From: Actinomycetota bacterium
GTDB lineage: Bacteria; Actinomycetota; Actinomycetes; Mycobacteriales; HKI-0501
Assembly: GCA_030840805.1 (NCBI GenBank)
Contig: JAVEDU010000069.1
Span: forward strand, 1-33,155
DNA length: 33,155 nucleotides
Direction: 5' to 3'
Under the pieces are notes generated by a model. It was given only the letters and a program-made list of their open reading frames with translations, did no database searches and was not told the DNA's origin. How positions within the stretch are numbered: position 1 is the stretch's first letter; each line of letters begins with the position of its first letter. The translations under genes and the position numbers were made by a program. Of this stretch, positions 14,749 through 22,220 are shown one piece after another.

Positions 14749-16119
14749 GTGCGCGTCTGTGTCATCGGCGCCGGTTCCAGCGGCATCGCCACCGCGAAGG
14801 TGCTCCACGAGCGGGGGATCGCGTTCGACTGCTTCGAGCTGTCCGACCGCGTCGGGGGCAACTGGGTGTGGGGCAACAGCAACGGGGTCTCCTCGTCGTA
14901 CCGGACGCTGCACATCAACACGTCCCGGAAGCGGATGGAGTTCTCCGACTTCCCGATGCCCGACCACCTGCCGGACTTCGCCCGCCACGACCAGATCGCC
15001 GCGTACTTCGACTCCTATGTGGACCACTTCGGGTTCCGGGACCGGATCAGGTTCCGGACCGGGGTGTCCCACGTCCGGCACCGCGACGACGGCGTGTTCG
15101 AGGTGCGGCTTTCCACCGGGGAGGTCCGGGAGTACGACGGGGTCTGTGTCGCCAACGGACACCACTGGGACGCGCGGTGGCCCGAGCCGGCGATCCCGGG
15201 GCAGTTCGACGGTGAGCAGATCCACTCGCACGGATACTCCGAGGAGACCCAGCTCGCCGGCAAGCGGGTCGTGGTCCTCGGCATGGGCAACTCCGGCATG
15301 GACATCGCCGTCGACGCGTCCTACCACGCGGCGGAGACCTACCTGGCCGCGCGCCGCGGGGTGCACGTCATCCCGAAGTACGTCTTCGGCCGGCCGCACG
15401 ACCGGATCGCCGGACACGAACGGATCCCGGGCTGGGTGCGGCTCCCGATCGCCCGGCTGATCCTGCGGTTCAACACCGGTCCGATGGAGCGGTACGGGCT
15501 GCCGAGGCCGGACCACCGGGTCGCCGAGGCGCACCCGAGCATGTCCGGCCGGATCCTGGACCGGCTCTCGCACGGCGCCGTCACGCCGAAGCCGAACCTC
15601 GCGCGGTTCGAGGGCCGGGACGTCGTGTTCGCCGACGGCTCGCGGGTCGCGGCGGACCTCGTCGTGTACTGCACGGGCTACAAGATCACGTTCCCGTTCT
15701 TCGACCACGACTTCCTCGACCCCAGCGGGGACAACGAGGTCGCGCTGTACAAGCGGGTGTTCCACCCGACCGTTCCGGGGCTGTACTTCATCGGCCTCGT
15801 CCAGCCGCTCGGCGCGGTCATGCCGATCGCCGAGCGGCAGTCCGAGCTGGTCGCGGACCATCTCCAGCGCCGGTACCACCTCCCGGCCGAGCCGGAGATG
15901 CGCCGGGAGATCACCCGGTACCGCGAGAGGATGCGCAAGCGGTACGTCGCGTCGAAGCGGCACACCATCCAGGTGGACTTCGACGACTACATGCGCGACC
16001 TGCGCGGCGAGCGGAAGAGGGGCTCCCGGCCCCGCGGCGGCGCGGCCCCCCCGTTGATCATGGAGCTTTCCTCAGGACACGCCGGCGTGTCTGCCGAAAA
16101 CCCCATGATCAACGGCTGA
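14749..16119 (+). CDS. Flavin-containing monooxygenase (class B FMO type)
   Basis: 456 aa from GTG 14749 (GGAGG five bases upstream), which gives the usual RVCVIGAGSSG beginning. An ATG at 14716 also has GGAGG, but it lies in the middle of the operator, so I prefer the GTG. Motifs: FAD site GAGSSG (7-12), the FMO fingerprint FDGEQIHSHGY (F153-G155-H159-Y163; Tyr in place of the Trp of type I Baeyer-Villiger enzymes), NADPH site GMGNSG (178-183) and VVYCTGYK. It inserts one O2 atom into a substrate, oxidising N, S or a ketone. The last 22 residues are encoded by a palindromic repeat, so the native C-terminus has been replaced or extended. It belongs with the SDR, TetR and hydrolase genes. Confidence 0.9.
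   Translation: MRVCVIGAGSSGIATAKVLHERGIAFDCFELSDRVGGNWVWGNSNGVSSSYRTLHINTSRKRMEFSDFPMPDHLPDFARHDQIAAYFDSYVDHFGFRDRIRFRTGVSHVRHRDDGVFEVRLSTGEVREYDGVCVANGHHWDARWPEPAIPGQFDGEQIHSHGYSEETQLAGKRVVVLGMGNSGMDIAVDASYHAAETYLAARRGVHVIPKYVFGRPHDRIAGHERIPGWVRLPIARLILRFNTGPMERYGLPRPDHRVAEAHPSMSGRILDRLSHGAVTPKPNLARFEGRDVVFADGSRVAADLVVYCTGYKITFPFFDHDFLDPSGDNEVALYKRVFHPTVPGLYFIGLVQPLGAVMPIAERQSELVADHLQRRYHLPAEPEMRREITRYRERMRKRYVASKRHTIQVDFDDYMRDLRGERKRGSRPRGGAAPPLIMELSSGHAGVSAENPMING
16051..16115. repeat. Dispersed palindromic element, copy 3 (most complete)
   Basis: 65 bp. Outer arms CCGTTGATCATGG and CCATGATCAACGG are perfect; the centre ACACGCCGGCGTGT (16077-16090) is a perfect 14-bp palindrome; the arms between pair with a few mismatches. 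It is inverted relative to copies 1 and 2 as judged by which arm carries GGCAGAC. It lies in frame inside the 3' end of the monooxygenase gene. Confidence 0.9.
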
Positions 16120-16177
16120 GGAGTCCCGCGCGGGGGTCTACCGTCGAGGTGACGCTCCCGGAGAGATGAGGTTCGCG

Positions 16178-16540
16178 GTGAGCGACACCCAGGGCCCCCG
16201 CGCCGACGCACTGGCCGAAGAGCTGGTCCTCGGTGCGGGATTCACCGACGAGGACCGGCCGTGGGTGCTGGCCGCGCTGTCGGCGCTGGTGTCGCACCTG
16301 ACGCGATGGGAGCCCGCCGAGGTGAGCGTGGAGGTCTCGGTGAAGCACCGGGACCACAAGGAGCAGCAGGTCACCCTGCGGGCGGCGCTGCCCGACTACC
16401 CGCCGCTGGTGGCGAAGGTCGCCGACCGGGACCTGAACCATGCGCTCGCCGAGGCGAAGCGCGACCTGATCCGGCAGATCGAGGACGAGAAGACGAAGCG
16501 CGAACCCAAGAACAACCGGCTGCTCCGGAAGAAGACCTAG
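16178..16540 (+). CDS. HPF/RaiA-like ribosome-associated protein (putative)
   Basis: 120 aa from GTG 16178 (GAGG six bases upstream); ATG 16166 would add four residues but sits directly on GGAGAG. The central part, VSVEVSVKHRDHKEQQVTLRAAL followed by DYPPLVAKVADRDLNHALAEAKRDLIRQIEDEK, has the beta-beta-alpha layout and Asp-x3-Ala helix start of the sigma-54-modulation/HPF family. These bind the 30S subunit and dim translation in resting cells. It lacks the long C-terminal dimerisation domain of long HPF, so it would be a short form. The tail is Lys/Arg-rich (KREPKNNRLLRKKT). Assignment rests on pattern only. It overlaps the convergent UbiB gene by four bases (CTAG). Confidence 0.6.
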   Translation: MSDTQGPRADALAEELVLGAGFTDEDRPWVLAALSALVSHLTRWEPAEVSVEVSVKHRDHKEQQVTLRAALPDYPPLVAKVADRDLNHALAEAKRDLIRQIEDEKTKREPKNNRLLRKKT

Positions 16541-18219
16541 CGCCGGGTCGTCGTCCTGCGCCCGCGGGCCGTCCGGCGGTCGCTGATCACGATGCTGGCG
16601 AGCAGGGCGACGCCGAACCCGGCCGCCAGCAGGAAGCACACGATGGCGAGCGCCGGGTACCCGAGCAGCCGTACCGAGGTCTCCACCCGCATCAGCATCG
16701 CGGCGCCGATGATGAGCGCCGCGATCACGACACCGGCGGTGAGCCGGTTCGCGAGCTTTTGGATGCCGTGGATGATCTCCTGCTGCTCGATGCCGGCGAC
16801 GTTCAGCTTGAGCTCGCCCTCGGCGAGCGCGTCCATGACCTTGTTGACCCGGCCGGGGAGCCGCTCGGCGAACTCCTTCGCCTCCAGCATCGCGGTGAAC
16901 ACGCCGGTCTGGGACGCCGATCCCGCCATCCGGGCCCGCATGATCTCGGCGGACTGCTCGCGGATGGCCGCGTTCGGGTCCAGCTGCGGATCGAGCCGCC
17001 GGGCGACGTCGTCCAGGGTGAGCAGCGCGCGACCGAGCATCGACAGCTCCGGCGGCGGTCGCAGCCCGTTCACCACCGCCGCCCTCGACAGCTCCATGAT
17101 GATCGCGCCCGCACTCAACCGGCCGAGGGCGACACCGTGGTTCTCCGCGACGACCGCGGCGACCGCGCGTCCGAACGAGGTCTCGTCGGCGTCCTCGCCG
17201 CGTCCGGCCAGCGACAGCAGGGCCCGGGACGCGTCCTCGGCCCGACCCTCGCTCACCGCCAGCAGGAGCTTGACGAGCCGGTCGGCCATCTCGGCGGGGA
17301 CACGGCCGACCATGCCCAGGTCGAGCAGGGCGAGGTCGCCGTCGGCGGTGAGCAGGACGTTGCCCGGGTGCGGGTCGGCGTGGAAGAACCCGTCGACCAG
17401 GATCTGCCGGAGGTAGGCGCCGAGCAGCTGCTCGGCCAGCGCGGTGCCGTCCAGGTCCAGCTGGGCGAGCGGTCCGAGGGAGGTGAGCTTGCGGCCGTCG
17501 ATGTACTCCATCGTCAGCACGCGGGCCGTGGACAGGTCGGTGATCGGCTGCGGGACGTGGATGCGGTCGAACTCCGTGAGGTTCGCCCCGAGCGCGACGA
17601 GGTTCTGGGCCTCCTGCTGGTAGTCCAGCTCCGCCAGCATCGAGGTGCGGAACTCGGCAACCAGGTCGGCGAACCCGTACCGGCGGCCGAGCTCGGTGTG
17701 CGCGTCCGCCAGTTCGGCCAGTTCCCGGAGCGCGTCGAGGTCGTCCAGCACCTGCTCCCGGATGTCCGGGCGCTGCACCTTGACCGCGACCTGCCGGCCG
17801 TCGCGCAGGGTGGCCCGGTGCACCTGGCCCAGCGACGCCGAGGCGAGCGGCTCGGGGTCGAACTCGGGGAAGACCCGCGACAGCCGGACGCCGAGCTCGG
17901 CGGAGATGATCCGCTCGACCTCGTCGGAGTCGAACGACGCGACGTTGTCCTGCAGCCGCGCCAGCGCCTCGATGTACGGCGGGGGGAGGAGGTCGGCCCG
18001 AGTGGACATCAGCTGGCCGAGCTTGACGTAGGTGGGGCCGAGCCGTTCGAGGTCCGCCGCCAGGTCCGCGGCCGACGCCGCCATGCCGGTCGTGTCGGCG
18101 GTCACCTCGTCGGTCTCCAGGCCCATCCCGGAGACGAGATCGGAGCGGCCGTACCGCATGAGCAGGAGGCTGATGTCCTTGTACCGCTTCAGATGGCGCG
18201 GACGAAGCGATACCGGCAT
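16537..18219 (-). CDS. ABC1/UbiB-family atypical kinase
   Basis: 560 aa from ATG 18219 (GGAGGA seven to eight bases upstream). Hallmarks of the UbiB/ADCK family: KLGQ (66-69) in the N-terminal extension, an Ala-rich loop ASASLGQVHRA replacing the Gly loop, VAVKVQRP with the ATP-site Lys (144-151), the catalytic HADPHPGN and LDLGMVG (DFG-like). Two C-terminal transmembrane helices (about 500-550) end in an Arg-rich tail, so it is anchored to the membrane. Family members support isoprenoid-quinone synthesis or lipid homeostasis; in a menaquinone-using actinomycete the exact job is unclear. No quinone-synthesis gene is nearby. Confidence 0.92.
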   Translation of the reverse strand: MPVSLRPRHLKRYKDISLLLMRYGRSDLVSGMGLETDEVTADTTGMAASAADLAADLERLGPTYVKLGQLMSTRADLLPPPYIEALARLQDNVASFDSDEVERIISAELGVRLSRVFPEFDPEPLASASLGQVHRATLRDGRQVAVKVQRPDIREQVLDDLDALRELAELADAHTELGRRYGFADLVAEFRTSMLAELDYQQEAQNLVALGANLTEFDRIHVPQPITDLSTARVLTMEYIDGRKLTSLGPLAQLDLDGTALAEQLLGAYLRQILVDGFFHADPHPGNVLLTADGDLALLDLGMVGRVPAEMADRLVKLLLAVSEGRAEDASRALLSLAGRGEDADETSFGRAVAAVVAENHGVALGRLSAGAIIMELSRAAVVNGLRPPPELSMLGRALLTLDDVARRLDPQLDPNAAIREQSAEIMRARMAGSASQTGVFTAMLEAKEFAERLPGRVNKVMDALAEGELKLNVAGIEQQEIIHGIQKLANRLTAGVVIAALIIGAAMLMRVETSVRLLGYPALAIVCFLLAAGFGVALLASIVISDRRTARGRRTTTRR

Positions 18220-18332
18220 GCGAGGGTCCTCCGGGTGTGAGGCGGGCTACCCCGGCAGGCTAACCGGTGTCGAGGCGCGGGGCAGGACGTGCCCGGCGTG
18301 CGCGCGGGTCGCTTCCGGCGCACCGTGGTGCC

Positions 18333-18707
18333 ATGGAACCGACCGCCGACAGCGTCGCGCTGTACCGCGAGGCCAGCCAGCTGCTCCAGGACCGCCGGGT
18401 GCGCGAGGCGACCCAACGGGCGGAGGAGCTGGCGAGCCTGGAGCCGGACGCGCGCTCCGCCCTGGAGCTTCTCGCCCGGACCTACTTTGCCGGGGCCCGG
18501 CTGGGGCGGGCGGCCGAGGTGTTCCAGCGGTTGGTGGACGGCGACCCGATCGACGTCTTCGCGCGGATCGGTCTGGCCCGCACGCTGCAACGCCTCAGCC
18601 GGCCGGACGAGGCGGCCGCCCACGCCCGGATCGCGGTCGCGCTCGACCCCAACGCGGACACGCTGGCGCTGCTGGAGTCGCTCCAGGCCGCGGTCACCAG
18701 CCGCTGA
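18333..18707 (+). CDS. Small tetratricopeptide-repeat protein
   Basis: 124 aa from ATG 18333; upstream in-frame GTG codons give an Arg-rich run that does not look like protein. Three helix pairs are visible: SVALYREASQLLQDRRVREATQRAEELASLEPD, SALELLARTYFAGARLGRAAEVFQRLVDGDP and FARIGLARTLQRLSRPDEAAAHARIAVALDPN, matching the 34-residue TPR consensus (LA..Y...G....A...F..al..dP). It is a cytoplasmic protein-protein interaction module; partner unknown. The 3' end overlaps the convergent pirin gene by 14 bases. Confidence 0.85.
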   Translation: MEPTADSVALYREASQLLQDRRVREATQRAEELASLEPDARSALELLARTYFAGARLGRAAEVFQRLVDGDPIDVFARIGLARTLQRLSRPDEAAAHARIAVALDPNADTLALLESLQAAVTSR

Positions 18708-19458
18708 CGGTGGCGTGCATCTCCCAGACGAGGATCTCGGCGGGTTCGTCGGCCCGGACGCGCTGACCCCCGACGGCCGTGAAGCGCACCGCGTCGCCGG
18801 TCCCGAGCGGCCCGGTGTCCTCCAGGTCGACCGCACCGCGCGCCACGAACAGGTGCAGGAACGGCGCGTCCGGCAGCTCGACGCTCTGGCCCGGCGCCAA
18901 CCGGGCGGCGTACAGCGCCGCATACTTGTTCTTGATCCGGATGGCGGCCGCATCGCGGTGATGGTCCATCCCGGACGCCACGGGGACGAGCCCACCGGTC
19001 AGCAGGGTGTCGGCGATCTCCAGCTGTTCGTACCCAGGGGTGATCCCGTTCACGTCCGGGAGCACCCACATCTGGACGAAGTGGACCGGCTCGTCGTGCT
19101 CGGCGCCGCCCAGCCGCCAGGCGTCGTTCTTCTCGGAGTGCAGGATGCCGGTGCCGGCGCTCATCCGCTGGGCGAGCCCCGGGTAGATCACCCCGGTGTG
19201 CCCGGTCGAGTCCTGGTGGACGAGCGAGCCGCGCAGAACCCAGGTGACGATCTCCATGTCCTGGTGGGGGTGCGTCTCGAAGCCCTTGCCGGGGCTGACG
19301 ACGTCGTCGTTGTTGACCAGGAGCAGACCGTGGTGGGTGTTCTGCGGGTCGTAGTGCCGCGAGAACGAGAACGAGTGTTTCGAGTCCAACCAGGACAGCC
19401 GGGTCTCGAACCTGTCGTCCGCGCGCCGGACGTCCACCTGCGGGATCGTCTGGGTCAT
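18694..19458 (-). CDS. Pirin-family protein, paralogue 1
   Basis: 254 aa bicupin of the pirin/YhhW type. The metal ligands His63, His65, His107 and Glu109 stand in ETHPHQDMEIVTWVLRG and GILHSEK. The related E. coli protein YhhW has quercetin 2,3-dioxygenase activity; other pirins act as regulators, so the function here is open. Start ATG 19458 lies nine bases after the stop of the 61-aa ORF, so the two are in one operon led by marR (20175). A close paralogue at 20928 is on the opposite arm; about 80% of the first 110 residues are identical by eye. Confidence 0.92.
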   Translation of the reverse strand: MTQTIPQVDVRRADDRFETRLSWLDSKHSFSFSRHYDPQNTHHGLLLVNNDDVVSPGKGFETHPHQDMEIVTWVLRGSLVHQDSTGHTGVIYPGLAQRMSAGTGILHSEKNDAWRLGGAEHDEPVHFVQMWVLPDVNGITPGYEQLEIADTLLTGGLVPVASGMDHHRDAAAIRIKNKYAALYAARLAPGQSVELPDAPFLHLFVARGAVDLEDTGPLGTGDAVRFTAVGGQRVRADEPAEILVWEMHATVSGW

Positions 19459-19467
19459 CGCGGACGC

Positions 19468-19653
19468 TCAGGTGCGGGCGTGGTCGACGGTCGCCGGCTG
19501 CTCCCGCGGGACGGTCGGCGAGGCGGCGCGGTGCAGCTCCACACAATGCTGGTCGGCGATCTCCGCGCAGATGTCCGCGGCCTGCTCGCACAGCGGGTCG
19601 CCGAGGTCGGCGGCGTTCAGCGCCATGATCATCTTGTACCGCAGGTCGGTCAT
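19468..19653 (-). CDS. Small protein of unknown function, 61 aa
   Basis: 61 aa from ATG 19653 with GGAGG five bases upstream. The first 41 residues (MTDLRYKMIMALNAADLGDP, then LCEQAADICAEIADQHCVELH) look like two amphipathic helices with three Cys; the rest is a Pro/Thr-rich tail. No known domain was recognised and there is no membrane segment. It lies between marR and pirin 1 on the same strand, nine bases before the pirin start. This position, and the well-placed ribosome site, argue that it is real and works with the pirin/MarR stress unit. Confidence 0.7.
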   Translation of the reverse strand: MTDLRYKMIMALNAADLGDPLCEQAADICAEIADQHCVELHRAASPTVPREQPATVDHART

Positions 19654-19713
19654 CCAGACCTCCGTGGTCGGCTCGCAGCGAACGCTACGCGGACCCCGCG
19701 GCGGAGGCGAGCC

Positions 19714-20175
19714 CTACTCCTCGGCCCCCAGGCGGGCCAGCACCTGCTGGGCGATGGTGTCCAGCGTGGCCACCTGTTCCGGCGTGAGGTCGTCGAAGAC
19801 CAGCCGGCGAACCGTGTCGACGTGCGACGGGGCGGCCGCCTCGATGACCCGGCGGCCTTCCGGCGTCAGGACGACGAACGCGCCGCGCCCGTCGTCGTCG
19901 CAGTCCTCCTTGACGACGAGGCCGCGCCGCTCCATGCGGCCGACGTGGTGGGACAGCCGGCTCTTCTCCCACTGCAGGACGCGGGCGAGCTCGGAGACGC
20001 GGAGCCGCTCCTCGGGTCGGTCGGTCAGCGCGACCAGCACGTCGAAGTCCGCGAGGGACAGGTTCGAGTCCGCCTGCAGCCGCCGGTTGAGCTGGGCGCT
20101 CAGCCGGCTCTGCATGCGCAGGTAAGCGCGCCAGGCGTGCTGCTCGCGCTCGTCGAGCCATCGCGTGTCGGTCAT
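19714..20175 (-). CDS. MarR-family transcriptional regulator
   Basis: 153 aa from ATG 20175. There is no ribosome site; TACAGT six bases upstream on this strand suggests a leaderless transcript. A GTG further upstream would add ten residues from within the promoter and is unlikely. The winged helix is clear: LSLADFDVLVALTDRPEERLRVSELARVLQWEKSRLSHHVGRMERRGLVVKEDCDDDGRGAFVVLTPEG. The recognition helix (WEKSRLSHHVGRME) and the wing with DDDGRG match a large actinobacterial MarR group often found beside yceI or pirin genes. It heads the leftward arm (marR-orf61-pirin 1) and probably controls both arms through the inverted sites at 20199-20242. Confidence 0.9.
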   Translation of the reverse strand: MTDTRWLDEREQHAWRAYLRMQSRLSAQLNRRLQADSNLSLADFDVLVALTDRPEERLRVSELARVLQWEKSRLSHHVGRMERRGLVVKEDCDDDGRGAFVVLTPEGRRVIEAAAPSHVDTVRRLVFDDLTPEQVATLDTIAQQVLARLGAEE

Positions 20176-20181
20176 GACGAC

Positions 20182-20187
20182 ACTGTA
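20182..20187 (-). promoter_or_regulatory. -10 box of the marR arm
   Basis: TACAGT on the minus strand lies six bases before the marR ATG (20175), placing the transcript start at or next to the start codon. Confidence 0.45.
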
Positions 20188-20198
20188 CCCCGGAATAG

Positions 20199-20204
20199 TT
20201 GACA
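20199..20204 (+). promoter_or_regulatory. -35 box of the yceI promoter
   Basis: TTGACA, a perfect consensus -35, lies 16 bases before TAGAGT at 20221-20226, a good -10. It lies within the left MarR-type half-site, so regulator binding would block polymerase. Confidence 0.65.
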
Positions 20205-20242
20205 CATCATCTAAGTTCGGTAGAGTGTAGATGACACGTCAA
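20199..20242. promoter_or_regulatory. Inverted pair of MarR-type sites in the marR/yceI gap
   Basis: The 15-mers TTGACACATCATCTA (from 20199, + strand) and TTGACGTGTCATCTA (minus strand, ending at 20228) differ at three positions and face each other. They flank the -10 box TAGAGT. The arrangement fits a MarR dimer pair that represses yceI and marR together. Confidence 0.65.
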
Positions 20243-20279
20243 CCAGATCGGTTGGCCGGAAGTATCCGAGGAGACACCC

Positions 20280-20837
20280 ATGACCACGGTTCTCGACTTC
20301 ACCACCCTTACCGGCGACTACACCCTCGACGCCTCGCACACCCGCCTCGGCTTCGTCGCGCGCCACGCGATGGTCACCAAGGTCCGCGGCGCCTTCAACG
20401 ACTTCGAGGGCACCATCCACGTCGACGGCGCCGAGCCGGCCAAGTCGAGCGCGAAGGTCGTCATCAAGGCCGCCAGCATCGACACCCGGAACTCGCAGCG
20501 TGACGACCACATCCGCGGCGCCGACTTCCTGGAGCTGGAGCAGTACCCGGAGATCACCTTCGCGTCGCGCCAGGTCGCGCAGACCGGTGACACCACGTTC
20601 GACGTGACCGGCGACCTCACCGTCAAGGGCGTCACCCGGCCCGTGACCGTCGAGTTCGAGTACGAGGGCACCGCGACCGACCCGTTCGGCAACGTGCGCA
20701 TCGGCTTCGAGGGCTCCGTCACGATCAGCCGTAAGGACTTCGGCATCACCTGGAACGCCGCGCTGGAGACCGGCGGCGTCCTCGTCAGCGACAAGGTCGT
20801 GCTCGAGTTCGAGGTCTCGGCCATCAAGGCCGGCTGA
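20280..20837 (+). CDS. YceI-family lipocalin-like protein
   Basis: 185 aa from ATG 20280 (GAGGAG six bases upstream). It is a typical YceI beta-barrel: GDYTLDASHTRLGFVARHAMVTKVRGAFNDFEG, IDTRNSQRDDHIRGADFLELEQYPEITF, TVKGVTRPVTVEF and SRKDFGITWN. These proteins bind polyisoprenoid-like lipids in a long pocket. There is no signal peptide here, so it is cytoplasmic, unlike the periplasmic E. coli protein. It is first in the rightward arm (yceI-pirin 2-VOC-cupin) and directly under the MarR-controlled promoter. The set resembles stress modules answering quinone-like or hydrophobic compounds (inference). Confidence 0.95.
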   Translation: MTTVLDFTTLTGDYTLDASHTRLGFVARHAMVTKVRGAFNDFEGTIHVDGAEPAKSSAKVVIKAASIDTRNSQRDDHIRGADFLELEQYPEITFASRQVAQTGDTTFDVTGDLTVKGVTRPVTVEFEYEGTATDPFGNVRIGFEGSVTISRKDFGITWNAALETGGVLVSDKVVLEFEVSAIKAG

Positions 20838-20927
20838 CCCAGCTCGTCCCGGCCGGCCGCCACAGACGTCGTCCCCGTCGCCTCGCGGCGGTCGGCCCGC
20901 CCACCCGCCGCTGAGAGGATCTCCGCC

Positions 20928-21689
20928 ATGACCACGCCCGAGTCCCACGTGGACGTCCGTCGTTCGGCCGACCGGTTCAAGACCCAGATCGGCTGGCTCG
21001 ACTCGAAGCACTCCTTCTCCTTCGGCGGGCACTACGACCACTCCAACACCCACCACGGGCTGCTGCTCGTGAACAACGACGACGTCGTCACGCCGGGCAT
21101 GGGCTTCGAGACCCACCCGCACCGCGACATGGAGATCGTCACCTGGGTCCTCCAGGGCTCGCTGGTCCACCAGGACTCCACCGGCCACTCCGGGGTGATC
21201 TACCCGGGGCTCGCCCAGCGGATGAGCGCCGGTCGCGGCATCCTGCACTCGGAGAAGAACGACTCCTGGCGCCTGCAGGGCTCCGAGCACGACGAGCCGG
21301 TCCACTTCGTTCAGATGTGGGTCGTCCCGGACGAGAACGGCATCACCCCCGGCTACGAGCAGCGGGAGATCGAGGACGGCCTGCTTGCGGGCGGCCTCGT
21401 CCCCGTCGCATCCGGGATGGACAAGCACGACGGCGCCTCGGCCATCCGGATCAAGAACAGGTTCGCCGCCCTGCACGCGGCCCGGCTGCGGCCCGGCCAG
21501 TCGGTGGAACTGCCGGACGCGCCGTACCTGCACCTGTTCGTGCCGCGCGGCAGCGTCACGCTCGAGGGCGCCGGCGTGATCGGCGCCGGGGACGCGGTGC
21601 GCTTCACCGGCGTCGGTGGACACCGGGTGACCGCGGTCGAGCCGGCCGAGGTGCTCGTCTGGGAGATGCACACCACCATCGCCACCTGA
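20928..21689 (+). CDS. Pirin-family protein, paralogue 2
   Basis: 253 aa, collinear with paralogue 1: the same ligands His63, His65, His107 and Glu109 (ETHPHRDMEIVTWVLQG; GILHSEK) and no gap over the first 110 residues. ATG 20928 has GAGAGG about nine bases upstream. It follows yceI by 90 bp without a clear terminator and precedes the VOC gene by 28 bp. Two near-identical pirins placed in mirror image around one MarR gene suggest duplication of this gene during assembly of the divergent unit. Dioxygenase or sensor role not resolved. Confidence 0.92.
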   Translation: MTTPESHVDVRRSADRFKTQIGWLDSKHSFSFGGHYDHSNTHHGLLLVNNDDVVTPGMGFETHPHRDMEIVTWVLQGSLVHQDSTGHSGVIYPGLAQRMSAGRGILHSEKNDSWRLQGSEHDEPVHFVQMWVVPDENGITPGYEQREIEDGLLAGGLVPVASGMDKHDGASAIRIKNRFAALHAARLRPGQSVELPDAPYLHLFVPRGSVTLEGAGVIGAGDAVRFTGVGGHRVTAVEPAEVLVWEMHTTIAT

Positions 21690-21717
21690 GTACGGTCGAA
21701 CCGGAAGAGGAGACGTC

Positions 21718-22215
21718 ATGACCACGGTCGACCACGCGGGCTTCGAGGCGGAGCGCGAGCGGATCAGGAACTCGTACCTGCGCCCGGCGGGCGAGCGTCC
21801 CGCATCGTCCGCGCGCGGACTGCACCACACGGCGCTCATCAGCAGCGACGTCGAGCAGACCGTCCGGTTCTACCAGGACGTCCTGGAGTTCCCGCTCACC
21901 GAGCTCATCGAGAACCGGGACTACCCCGGCTCCTCGCACTTCTTCTTCGACATCGGCAACGGGAACCTGCTGGCGTTCTTCGACTTCCCGGGCCTCGACC
22001 TCGGGCCGTACGGCGAGGTGCTCGGCGGGCTGCACCACATGGCGATCAGCGTCGAGCCGTCGCGGTGGGACCACCTGGTGCGCAAGCTCGCCGACGCCGG
22101 CGTGCGGCACGAGATCCACAGCGAGGTGTCGGTGTACTTCCGCGACCCCGACGGCGCGCGGATCGAGCTCATCGCCGACCCGCTCGGCGAGATGTACGGC
22201 TCGACGGTCCTGTAG
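21718..22215 (+). CDS. VOC-family (glyoxalase/dioxygenase-fold) protein
   Basis: 165 aa from ATG 21718 (GAGGAG six bases upstream). A ~35-residue N-terminal extension precedes one VOC domain of two beta-alpha-beta-beta-beta modules: GLHHTALISSDVEQTVRFYQDVLEFPLTE, then GLHHMAISVEPSRWDHLVRKLADAGVRHE, ending VYFRDPDGARIELIAD. His in both HH pairs and the Glu in RIELIAD are the usual metal ligands, so a metal-dependent lyase or dioxygenase is likely. It is third gene of the rightward arm and close to the cupin gene (5-bp gap). The substrate is probably a small oxidised organic, by context. Confidence 0.9.
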   Translation: MTTVDHAGFEAERERIRNSYLRPAGERPASSARGLHHTALISSDVEQTVRFYQDVLEFPLTELIENRDYPGSSHFFFDIGNGNLLAFFDFPGLDLGPYGEVLGGLHHMAISVEPSRWDHLVRKLADAGVRHEIHSEVSVYFRDPDGARIELIADPLGEMYGSTVL

Positions 22216-22220
22216 CCGAG

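Noticed and set aside
13213-15963. 916-codon leftward frame across the TetR and FMO genes
   Set aside because: Antisense shadow that spans an intergenic operator and opposes convincing genes.
19670-19713. GGCTCGC...GCGAGCC inverted repeat between marR and the 61-aa ORF
   Set aside because: Seven-base arms about 30 bases apart with poor inner pairing; probably chance in GC-rich DNA.
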